Assembly (NCBI RefSeq): GCF_904849725.1
Contig: NC_058520.1
Location: 319,497,186 to 319,561,185 of the forward strand
Direction of reading: 5' to 3'
Length of the DNA: 64,000 bases
DNA from: Hordeum vulgare subsp. vulgare
Lineage: Eukaryota; Streptophyta; Magnoliopsida; Poales; Poaceae
The translations under genes were made by a program, and so were the position numbers. Within the stretch, counting starts at the first letter, position 1, and every line of letters starts with the position of its first letter. The notes below the pieces were generated by a model. The model worked only from the letters and a program-made list of their open reading frames with translations. It had not been told where the DNA came from and did not search any database. This document shows, in pieces, positions 35,801 to 45,295 of the stretch.

Positions 35801-35880
35801 TCGAGGATAATTAGCTAAGTATAGATCATTTTTTATTAAATAGGTCATTTTGGAGCTAACTAAGCTAATTATGTCATCTA
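32826..35880. repeat. Seven-unit ~440-bp tandem array with purine/pyrimidine hairpins
   Basis: The anchor TTGGATGAGTCTAAG (TTGGCTGAG in the last unit) starts at 32826, 33261, 33705, 34137, 34577, 35024 and 35478, spacings 435, 444, 432, 440, 447 and 454. Each unit has a run of about 130 bases of GGA/GAA triplets, a central GAGCTC (32987, 33422, 33863, 34301, 34738, 35192, 35626), then a mirrored TCC/TTC run, then AT-rich spacer. The two runs pair with each other, so every unit is a long imperfect palindrome. The many Lys/Glu/Arg- and Ser/Phe/Leu-rich open frames here are translations of the repeat and not genes. Confidence 0.95.
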
Positions 35881-36079
35881 GCTATCTTTTATTAAAACAC
35901 TAGAAATACCATACCTAAGTTAGGGTCAAGCACGGTGGCTCTGGCTTGTTTCACCTCGAGAAGGCTCGACCGTAGAAGGGTCATGCGATGCGTTTCGGGA
36001 CATATTCTGCACCAAACATCGTTTGCAATATGTAGTTAGCATGAGGACACTCTTAAGATCACTCCAATGAAATGAAACT

Positions 36080-38430
36080 CACCGTCCCCGCCACGTTAAT
36101 GACTGGTATCGGCGGAGGGACGCCGTTCTTCTCGCACATAGACTGTACATTTGGTTTCGACAAGTCAAACTTTTTATTTATTAATGAAACAGACATTCAA
36201 ATGCAAGATTTGAAATAACATGAAGAAGAAACTTACCACGAAGAGCTCGTATATGGCCCTGGTAGACGCATCATTCCGTGCCCTCTCCGCCTCCACCAAT
36301 GCAGTCGTCCTCTCCTCCAGCTCCCTAATTTCCTTATCCTTCTCCGCCATAGCCGCCTGCATTGCCTCTCTCTCTTTCTGAATAGCAGCCTACAACACAA
36401 CTCATTATTAGCAATGTAATCATATTGGTTCCAACGCACAACATAATGCGTAAAGATAGTTGACTCCATTAAACTAACCTCGATGGCGAGCTCGACTAGC
36501 CGTGGACGACGTGTTATCTACAGACAAGAGCTCGTTTGGCGTGCCTTTATCTGCCGAAGAGAGCTAGGACAACGTATAAGGCCGTATCCAATGGTGATCG
36601 AGCCATGGGGCCTCTCGTTGCCAGCTATCATAACCAGCTCTAGATCAATAGGCCCCTCGCTCGGGTTAAAGTCCTCCTCTTTCCTCGCCTTCCCGTGATC
36701 TCTATACTTCACGAGCTTGTCGTGGGAGGAGATGTTGGTGAAGTTTTCTGGATGCTCGATGTCAGACTCAGAGAATGCCTTGACCTTCTTGTACAAGGCA
36801 GTATGGGCCATCGCATACAGGTCGTACATCTGTGGCGCCTCCGTCTTATTGTGACGCGCCTAAAAAAGAGAGAGAGAGGAAAATTTTATTGGTAAAGGGC
36901 TCAATATAGCATTAAGAATGAATTGCATGAGGCATGAAGCAAACCACATACCCAGTTCTCGCCAAATTGGATTAAGTTGACGCTCCCTTGATGGTGTGGC
37001 ACGCCAACCATTTTGCCACGCCTCTCCTTGGTGTTGTTGTGGTTGGCCTCCCATGTTTCGGAGCACCATTGATCCACCAAGGCATCCCAACAATCCATCT
37101 TATCCACACACCATCTCGGGGGCACCTAAGTTGATAAAGAGAAATTTGAGCGCGTAAGAACCAAATCAAGGAAACTAACTACAAAGCCTTAATAGTATGT
37201 AATTACCTTCATGTAATGCTCCTTCTCCATCTTAGCATCGTGAAACTTCGCCTTGTCAAGCCTAATACGCCGCGTGGCATAGTAGTCTCGAACAGCCTGC
37301 ACCCGAGCCTCGTGCCGAAAGTTTTGAAGTAGGCGGCGACATTCGGTTTCAATAATCTTTGTCGCGTCCTCCTCGTATCCCTCCTCACACCTGTAGTAGG
37401 TCTGCAAACGAGACAACACCGATTAGTACAATAAATAGCTATGGTTGATTTATAATTGTGTGAAAGAGAAATTACCCACAACTTTCGGATCACCATGTCC
37501 GCCCTCGTGTCACACATAACACCGTCGATCTCCACCTCCGGCGGGTCCGGGGCACCCAAGTAGTGCTCCCAGGTCATTCCTACCTCTCGCTCCCGACCGG
37601 GCAACGTAACAAACCCTGGGAAGTTTTGACGGCAAAGAACACCAAGGACGCTGTTGGGCTTGCGGACACCCTTGGCAACAATCCAACCCCTACAGTATGA
37701 CAAATTAAAGCCAAAACATTAGATATTTGAGAAAACGCGAAGGCAAAAGGTTAAATAAGAGTAAATTAACTTACTTGTCCCCATTTGGCCTAATCGACCA
37801 CCTCTGCTCGGGGGTCGCTGGCACGAGCGGGAGCCCCGAACTACCACGCTGGTAGACTGTAGCCCCCTCACCCAGCTCCTCGTCGCTACCAGCATGGCCA
37901 CTTGCCTCACGCCAGGTATCCCACTGGGTCTCTTGGGACGTACCCTCATCCCTGCTTTGCTCCGTAGTCGCCTGGAAGGAAGCCTCTGGGACACGAGTCT
38001 CGTGGGTCGAAGGCTCGTCGACCCGAGGCTCATGAACCGGAGACCGTGTAGCCTCCACCTCAGACGAATCCATCCTAGAAGTCCTGTGCTGAGGTGAATC
38101 AGCTTGGGGTGGTGGCGGAGACCGTGTAGCCCTACCTCTCCCGCGGCCACGTGTACCTTTAGTACAACATAAATACCAACATGAGTAATAAAATGTATAT
38201 AAATACCAATATGCATACAACATGAGCACAACATAAATACCAACATGAATACAACGTGTACCTTTAGTGCATCTCGGCTTCGCGGGGGGTCGACCTCCTC
38301 TCACGGGGGGCGCTCCTTGCAAAGTATAGAGCAACACTCTCCGAAGAGGCGAGGCAGGAATGGAAGTACCCATCCCATCACCCGCCGACGAAGAAGCAGC
38401 CGCGGAGTGCTTTCGACCCTTTCCCACCAT
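36080..38430 (-). CDS. CACTA Ptta/TNPA-like protein gene (multi-exon)
   Basis: Start ATG 38430 (MVGKGRKHSAAASSS). Proposed exons, all GT-AG: 38430-38262, 38156-37775, 37689-37476, 37401-37207, 37125-36952, 36859-36479, 36389-36237, 36142 to about 36080, then possibly more. The frame is kept across every junction. The N-terminus is disordered and Arg/Ser/Pro-rich; the central part (GKMVGVPHHQGSVNL, VPPRWCVDKMDCWDALVDQW) fits the plant transposase Ptta/En/Spm family (Pfam Transposase_24); the C-terminal MAEKDKEIRELEERTTALVEAE is a coiled coil. In En/Spm-type elements the partner protein binds subterminal repeats. One in-frame TAG (36518-36520) in exon 6 is the only break I see. It lies about 190 bases downstream of the transposase gene on the same strand. 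Confidence 0.75.
38157..38261 (-). other. 105-base in-frame intron or insertion in the Ptta-like gene
   Basis: Bounded by GTACACG at the donor side and TACTAAAG at the acceptor side, with CTAAAGGTACACG at both ends. Its length is a multiple of three and it contains no stop, so the frame stays open whether or not it is removed. It consists of short repeats (ATAAATACCAACATG) that also occur downstream of the transposase gene near 38470-38600. Removal gives a smooth Arg/Gly-rich stretch, so I favour an intron. Confidence 0.55.
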
Positions 38431-38615
38431 CTTTCAACACCTGTCATGACAAAGAGTAAATGAAATTAGTACAACGTAAATACCAAGAGGAGTAATAAAA
38501 TGTATATAATTTAAGTGTATCATCGTCATAAATACCAACATGACTAATAAAAATTGAATACCTAACATGAACTCAAAATTTATATATAGTATAATAGTTG
38601 AATACCTGACATGAA

Positions 38616-41600
38616 CTAATAACAATCGTCCTCGTCTATATATGCTTCGGTGTTAATAAATGCATCATGATCATCACTATCATCAATAAATGCATCATCA
38701 TCATCACTATCACGAAGAACATGTGGAAGGCCACCATTATGTAATCGGTCAAGAAGTGACAGGCCATCCGCAGCAGTAACCTCTTCTTGTTCCAGCTCTT
38801 CCTGTTCGGACTCAGGGGTTAAGACGGATTCATTGTTGCTGTCTACTTCATTGTTCTGGGGTGAAGTAGAGCGGTTCTTGAAACGTTTCTTGGACATACT
38901 TGTTTCTTGGAAGAATTCTCCTTCATATGTGTCTAGGTTAATGTGAGGTTCGTAATCCTCTTCATTGAGGGTAGGTGGTCTAAAATGTGGTGGCACTTCA
39001 TAAACGACATCCCAACCTTTGAGATTTGGATAAGTTTGGCAGGCCCATGGTAGATAGAAAACTTGTGTCGCCTGTTGAGCCGTAATATAGACATCGGGAA
39101 CATCTAAGTGGGTGTTTTGGTTGATTTCGACTAGTCCTATATGTTCATGAGTCCTTCTAGTCTCCCTCGGCACAAACCAATGACATTTGAAGACTACGAC
39201 GGTCGGTGGGTTTTCACCATAGAATAGAAGTTCAAAAATTGCTTCAACTCTTCCATAATACTCGGTGTCTCCTTTGCCGATAGCAGAGACAGAACAATTT
39301 GTAGTCTTTAGGTCGGGCATAGATAGCTCTTTGCCAAAGGTACGAAAGTGATACCCGTTGATGTTGTATTTGTCAAATGAACGGACCTTATAGTCAAAAC
39401 CATTAGCGACTTGTCTCAACTCGGCGTCCATAGACTCTGCATCAGCCTACAATTTTAATACGAAAGAATGGATGCATTAGCCGCAAATTAGACCAATAAA
39501 TCAAATGGGCCCTTAATGGTAATAAATTACCCTTTGTTTGAACCAAGAGATGAAACCGGGATAGTCGCCTCCATGCTTTGCGAGAAGCTCATACTCTTCG
39601 ATGGAATCCTTTTCGATGACCGCTCCATCCGAGAATTCGGCGACGTATCGACTATATCAAATATCCGGGAATAAGAGTAGTTCAAAGCAATTAGAAGTTG
39701 CGGAACAATAAATTACCGAGAACTTACTCGATGTACGGCCGCACTTCTGTTAGGTTGGTGAAGATATACAATGAAATGGTCCGCCATTCTTCGACATCCA
39801 ACAATTTCGCTTTCGAAGCACCGGATTGTGCGAGCGTACCTTTGAATAGGCTGAGGTTGGATCGAACTTTTTCTCGATCGCCATCATTGTACCGAGGCTT
39901 CGGGTTATGCAAATGATGATTTTTGGGTTCGTAGTGTGCTGTCACGAAGTTTGCCGCCTCCTCAGTAATGAATGCCTCGGCCATCGATGCTTCAATTCTC
40001 CGTTTATTTTTACACTTAGCTTGAAGCGTCTTCTACATCCTCTCAGTTGAGTAGCACCATCGATTTTGAACGGGCCCCCCCATTCTTGCCTCGGTCGGGA
40101 GATGCAAAATCAAATGTTGCATTGGATTAACGAAGCCCGGTGGAAAGATCTTTTCTAATTTGCAGATCAACTCCGGCGCCAACTCTTCCATTTCATCTAG
40201 CACGCCAGGCGATAGTTCTTTCGCACAAAGAGAACGGAAGAAATAGCTCAGCTCTGCCAGTACTAGCCATTCATCCTTAGGGATAAAGCCACGCAACATC
40301 AACGGCATTACCCGCTCAATCCATATGTGCCAATCATGACTCTTGAGCCCAAATATTTACAATTTCTCAAGACTCGCTCCCCTCTTTAGATTCGCAGCAT
40401 ACCCATCGGGGAACATCAACCGCATTTTCACCCACAATAGCATTTCCCTCATAGCTGGCCTTTCAAGATTGAACCATGCCTTTGGCTTCGCTATGCTTTG
40501 CTTTCCTTTCCGTTGTCGCAAGTTTTGCAACGGTCTATCACATAGAGCCTCCAGGTTGATTCTAGCCTTAGGATTATCTTTTCACTTCCCCTCTATGCCG
40601 AACAATGTACCAAAAATGGCCTCCGCAATATTCTTTTCAGTGTGCACCACGTCAATGTTGTGTGGGCAAAGGAGGTCTTTGAAGTAAGGGAGATCCCATA
40701 AGCATGACTTGTGGCTCCGAGCGTGTTCCGTATTATACTCTTTGAAGTATCCTGGACGCAAAGGATCAGGCTCGAGAGCGTTTAACTGATCAAGGGTCTG
40801 TTGGCCTATCAACGCAGCTGGTGCAGTGTTTTTGACAACTCTACCTTTGATGAAATTCTTCATGTCTTTTCTGAACTTATGGTCAGGATCCAGGAATTGT
40901 CTATGCATGTCGAAGCAAGAATACTTGCGACCAGCCTGCAGCCAACGGAACTGAAGAGCTGCCTTGCATGTGGTGCACGGGAACCTTCCATGCACACACC
41001 AGCCAGCGAATAGCGCAAACGCGGGATAATCATGCGTCGAGTACATGTACCACACATGTATTTTGAAATTTGTTTTGTAGCCGCGTCCTAGGTCTTGATC
41101 CCATTATCCCAGGCTTCTTGCAGCTCCTCCTTAAGCGGCTACATGTACACATTCATATTATTCCCCGGATAGTTGGGCCCTGGAATTATCAACGTCAGGA
41201 AAATGTTCTTTCTTTTCATAATCTCTCTGGGTGGCAAATATTGTGCTGCCGTCATACCATACACATTGAACCCATCCGTGCTGATGGAAACTCTAGGTTG
41301 CCTTGGATCTTCCGATTTATCCTTATGTAATGCATCGAAGTGCCTCCACGCAAAACCATCTGAAGTGTGTACCAGCATCTTGTTCCCATCCGCATCTAGT
41401 TCGGTTCTTTTGCCCAATTTGTGCCATGTCATCTGTCTGGCCGTCTCTTCGACCATGAAAAGACGTTGAAGTCTTGGTACGATTGGCAGATATCGAAGAA
41501 CACTCTTGGGGATTTTGGTCTGATTCTTCTCACCCATGTCGTTGTCTACCACAATATACCTGGAAGAATTGCAAATGGGGAAATAGTTCAAGGCCGCATA

Positions 41601-42245
41601 CTCAAGCCTAAATAAGGCACATCCATTCTCACAGGCATGTATCTTCTCATAGGGCATCTTAAGTACAAGGAGGATTTTCTCTGACTGGTACAGGTTTGCA
41701 GGCAGTACATGGCCTTTGGGTAGAAAGCGTCCAAATATCGTCATCATCGCATCGTAGCATTCTCTGCCTAGGTTGAATTGAGCCTTTAGAGCCATTACTT
41801 GCGCGATGGCATCCAGCTGACAAAGCTCAGTCTGCTCGTGGAGAGGACGTTTTGAAGACTCCAACATTTCATAGAAGGCCTTTGTAGATTCCTCCATCTC
41901 ATCAATCGAATCACGAGCATCATCAAAGTCTTGGACCATGTCTTCAATGACGGTACCATGCTCGTCGGTGCGACGACGAATCACCTCAGCTCTGGCACGT
42001 TGGTCAGACACACCATGAAAAGTCCACACCGTATAATTAGGCGTAAAACCCCACTTCCGTAGGTGTTTACCCATTTCAAACTCTGTCTTCTTTTTCCAGT
42101 TGTCGCAGTTGGGACAGGGGCACCATGTTTTATGCTGGCCATTTGCAAATGCGTCTCTCACAAACCCCCTGGTTTTTGTTAACCATTCATGGGTCATGTC
42201 TTTCTGACTAGGGTGACCTGTGTACATCCAAGCACGATCACTCAT
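38616..42245 (-). pseudogene. CACTA TNP2-like transposase, inactivated
   Basis: Start ATG 42245. Exon 1 opens with a transposase-associated domain (MSDRAWMYTGH, and CPCPNCDNW as a zinc-binding-like motif), followed by the Transposase_21 core (368 codons to 41139, then 41055-40582 with WCVHGRFPCTTCKAALQ and HRQFLDPDH). A DUF4218 part (40308-40033, LSYFFRSLCAKELSP) and a DUF4216 part (39431-38616, VFKCHWF) follow. Two introns near the end are canonical: 39652-39727 and 39447-39530. Inactivating changes: TAG at 41139, TAG near 41091, a frameshift near 41070, stops at 40582, 40357 and 40033. The Glu/Asp-rich tail ends at 38616. It would cut the element ends, but this copy cannot. Confidence 0.9.
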
Positions 42246-42381
42246 GTTGCCTAGCTACCTATGTGGGCACAAGAAATAAATATATAATTCATCATCTATA
42301 TTCATACGCTAATCAAGTTTGTCAGTTTTATTACGTCCATGCAATCTACACGCTAATAGGTAAAGATAGGTCCTAATCCCA

Positions 42382-42598
42382 CCCGAGTATGTGTAGACTG
42401 GGTTTGTTTTCCCATGCTCTGCTCCAGATGCGACGCAGAATTTCGGCAGCACCTCCCCGCTGTTCTCCTGATACACGTCTCAGCAATAAGCAGAGAGGAT
42501 GTGTACCCGGAGAACAACAGGGGAGGCACTGACGAAATTCCTCATCGGATCCAGAGCACAGCATACGGGAAAACAAACCCAATCTACACATACTCGGG
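42382..42598. repeat. ~217-bp inverted repeat upstream of the transposase gene
   Basis: Left arm from CCCGAGTATGTGTAGACTGG (42382), right arm ending at 42598 with the inverse CTACACATACTCGGG. The arms are about 100 bases, roughly 80 per cent matched by eye, with a loop of about 15 bases near 42490. Overlapping ORFs here on both strands read the same protein-like text because of the symmetry and are not genes. Confidence 0.85.
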
Positions 42599-42620
42599 CT
42601 GTCCATGGATAATGTTGGAC

Positions 42621-42687
42621 AATTCGAAAGGATGGCGGTTATAAATATGCAAAGAAATGCATATTTATAGATGCCGCCCTTTCAAAC
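42621..42687. promoter_or_regulatory. Palindrome carrying TATAAATA on both strands
   Basis: Stem of about 28 bases around a short loop (AAGAAA): GGCGGTTATAAATATGCA pairs with TGCATATTTATAGATGCCGCC. TATAAATA lies at 42640-42647 on the plus strand and at 42669-42662 on the minus strand. The minus-strand copy points to the transposase start 415 bases downstream, so it is a plausible promoter. The plus-strand copy points towards the minisatellite. Confidence 0.55.
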
Positions 42688-42944
42688 GGCAGACGCATAC
42701 TCATGATTGAATAAACCTATAGCTAGCAAGTTTCATTAGCACGAAGACCGGGACAGAGCAAATTAAGGGGGTAGGAGGAGAAGTCATTTGTGCTCACCAA
42801 CAAACGCAAGGGCGGAGCTCGTCCAACGCACGTGGAGGTCGTTGAACAACTGCACATTGAAATTTACCCGGTCAACACAAATATGATGTTTTCATAATTA
42901 ACATAATCGGAAAATATGTGACCTAACTCATAATTTACAAAATT

Positions 42945-43345
42945 ATGACCGCGTGGGTAGGGGGTCGGGGGTCGAGTGTCGGTGGCGTCGGGGGTCGGAG
43001 GTCGGGGGTTGGGGGTGAGTGGTGTCGGGCGTCGGGAGTTGGGGGTCGGGGGTCAGTGGTGTCGGGCGGCGGGGGTCGGGGGTCGGGATCGGGTGTTAGT
43101 GGCGTCGGGGTCGGGGGTCGAGGGTCGGGGGTTGGTGGTGTCAGGCGTCGAGGGTTAGTGGCGTCGGGTGTCGAGGGTCGAGAGTCGGGTGTCGGGGGTC
43201 AGTGGTGTCGGGTGTCGGGGATTGAGAGTCGGGTGTCAGTGGCGTCGAGGGTCGAGGGTCGAGGGTCGGGGGTTGGTGGCATCGGGCCTCGGGGGTTGGT
43301 GCCGTCGGACGTCGGGGGTCATGGGCGGGGGGTCGGGGTCCTTTT
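42945..43345. repeat. GTCGGGGGTC minisatellite
   Basis: About 400 bases of degenerate GTCGGGGGTC/GTCGGTGGC units on the plus strand, very rich in G-runs. The Gly/Val/Arg-rich open frames (42945-43419) are translations of the repeat and not genes. It may form G-quadruplexes. It is internal to the CACTA element, upstream of the transposase gene. Confidence 0.85.
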
Positions 43346-44460
43346 CTTTCTTCTTCTCCTCTCTCCTCTTTTTCTTCTTCTTCTTGTATATCCCTTGTGA
43401 CCTCACTCGGCCTCCATAACTCTAACTTTCTATTAACCCCCGTTACTGAAATGGAAACTATCTAGAATCTAGTGTTTTTTTAGATTGTTGCTTGCCTCCT
43501 TGAAAGAAGAGACCACCATTGCAAAAGCACAAAGAAGCAACCGATGCATATATCTCGGGATAACTTTCATTTCTTATATGTGCCACCGGAACTGTCCGTT
43601 CCTTGCGTTGCCCCCCTTGTGCCTCCCTTAACCAGGCCCGTGGATTGCTTTACATATGACTGGACGCAAAAGGCCCAAATTCTAGGAAATATAAAAGGAG
43701 ATCAGCCCACTATTATGGAAGCAAAGAGGCCAGCCTAGTACACCATACGAATAGTTATCCCTAAAAAAATAGTTCAGATCTCATCCAGGTACTTCGTTTC
43801 CAACCTGCTCCTGCGATCATGTTCAAAACCTGCTCCTGCGATCGAACCTATCACCGTGGCCAATTGATAGATGGTGATCTATTGTATTTCTTTGCCGAGA
43901 AGGAAGGGGGCACAAAGGCGCCATCATGTCGATACATCGGCACATTTTGGCTGGCCGGCTGGACCAATGAGCGACCAAACGAAGGGAAAAAGGTTAGATC
44001 GATTTTAGCATTAGATTAGTTTGTGTGTTTCAAACCACATGTTTTTGCAGTTATCTCTAGAACCAGCTCCCTTTTTTCGAGTAAATCATTAGATTAGTTT
44101 GTGCCTTTCAAACCATAATAGTGTAATGCTAGAACTAGACATCAACAATTAGCTTGAAAATTAATGATCTTTGATACTAATACTTGGAAGTAAAATTTCA
44201 TATTAATATGGAATGTAATCTTTATTTTGTTTACTGAAGAATGACCAAATATAAACTAGCTAGGGGGTTGTTTGGATCAAAGCACATAAGCATTCAACCA
44301 AAAAATTCGGGGTTGACCAGATGATATATAGCCTCTCTTTTGGTTAAGGTAAAATTATTTAGCTCATCCTAACCCCGTCTGCTATTCGTCTAAAGCTATC
44401 TAGAGTCAGGTACAAGGAAACTAAAATGAAAAACAGAAAGAAAAAAAATTAAACTCACCA
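43346..44460. other. Unassigned CACTA 5' region
   Basis: No supported gene. Small open frames (43544-43738, 43819-44019) lack recognisable motifs. The sequence is of ordinary composition between two G-rich arrays. Confidence 0.5.
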
Positions 44461-44464
44461 GGGA

Positions 44465-44890
44465 AGTTGCCACGGGAGGGGTGTGGCCGCGGGGAGGGGG
44501 CGGACGCAGGGAGGGTTGTGGCCGCCGGGAGGGTTGTGGCCGTGGGGAGGGGGTGGCCGCAGGGAGGGGTCGCCAGGAGGGGTGTGGCCGCGGGGAGGGG
44601 GTGGCCGCAGGGAGGGGTCGCCGCGGGGAGGGGTGTGGCCGCTGGGAGGGGGTGTCCCCGGGGAGGGGCCGGGGTGGCCGCTGGGAGGGGGTCGCCGCGG
44701 GGAGGGGAGCGCTGCGGCGAGGGGGTCACCGGTGGGAGCGAGGCGGTGCGGCGGCGGGCACTGCAGGGAGGGGTGTGGCCGCAGGGAGGGAGTGGCCGCG
44801 GGGAGGGACGGGGTGGCCGCGGGGAGGGGAGCGCCGCGGGGAGGGGGTCGCCGGTGGGAGCGAGGCGGTGCGGCGGCGGGGGCGAGTGAC
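44465..44890. repeat. GGCCGCGGGGAGGGGGT tandem array
   Basis: Units of about 16-22 bases with GGGGAGGGGGTGGCCGC and variants fill about 420 bases; they include a larger duplication (GGAGCGCYGCGGSGAGGGGGTC at about 44700 and 44827). Long open frames on both strands (up to 243 codons) are due to the repeat lacking stops. Strong G-quadruplex potential on the plus strand. Confidence 0.85.
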
Positions 44891-44979
44891 AGTGAGCGCG
44901 AGGGGGAGAGAGACAGTACTATGTGGGGGGGAACAGAGAGAGACAGTGAGCGCGAGGGGGAGAAGACGGCCGTTACACG

Positions 44980-45292
44980 GTCGGCCCCTTTGTCGTCCTC
45001 CCCCCGACGGCAAAGGCCCCAAAGGAAGACGGCAAAGGCCGACACACGGCAAAGCTAGCATTCCGTCACGCACGGCAGGCATGGGACCCACCCGTGCTCT
45101 TTGCCGTCTGCCCTTGGTCCCTTTGCCGTCCGCTGGCAGACGACAAAGGGCCGACACATGGCAAATAGTATTTTTGCCATCTGTCATCCCTTTGCCGTCC
45201 GCCTTGTGTTAACTGCGGCAAAGAGGTTCTTTGCCATCAGCCAACAGACGGCAAAGGGATGGCTGACAGCAAAGAACCGGATTCCAGTAGTG
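44980..45292. repeat. Right subterminal repeats of the CACTA element
   Basis: Many copies of TTTGCCGTC and its inverse GACGGCAAAG in both orientations (for example near 44990, 45008, 45029, 45102, 45121, 45192, 45246). They match the left subterminal block and are the presumed TNPA-type binding sites. Confidence 0.85.
45279..45292 (-). repeat. CACTA right terminal inverted repeat
   Basis: Minus strand CACTACTGGAATCC, pairing with the left end at 12 of 14 bases, directly followed by the second ACA target copy. Confidence 0.93.
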
Positions 45293-45295
45293 ACA

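Larger units (their letters stand above)
31573..45292 (-). mobile_element. Complete CACTA (En/Spm) DNA transposon
   Basis: 13,720 bp bounded by CACTACTG at 31573 and CAGTAGTG at 45292, flanked on both sides by the 3-bp target duplication ACA (31570-31572 and 45293-45295). Both ends carry TTTGCCGTC-type subterminal repeats. Two genes run on the minus strand: a TNP2 transposase (42245 to 38616) and a Ptta/TNPA-like gene (38430 to about 36080). The left third is a ~440-bp tandem array. It sits inside the Sirevirus envelope-like ORF, whose sequence resumes at 45296. The transposase is broken, so this copy would need another element to move. Confidence 0.95.

Noticed and set aside
32826..35880. 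CRISPR-like periodic repeat
   Set aside because: Units are ~440 bases, contiguous, without spacers, in a plant transposon; no cas genes.
42373..42644. Two similar ~77-codon ORFs on opposite strands
   Set aside because: They mirror each other because of the inverted repeat; no known domain.
42945..43419. 151-codon Gly/Val/Ser-rich open frame
   Set aside because: Pure translation of the GTCGGGGGTC minisatellite.
44421..45212. Long open frames (up to 243 codons, Gly/Arg- and Pro-rich) on both strands
   Set aside because: They lie in a GC-rich tandem array that has no stops in any frame; no motif and no codon bias typical of a gene.
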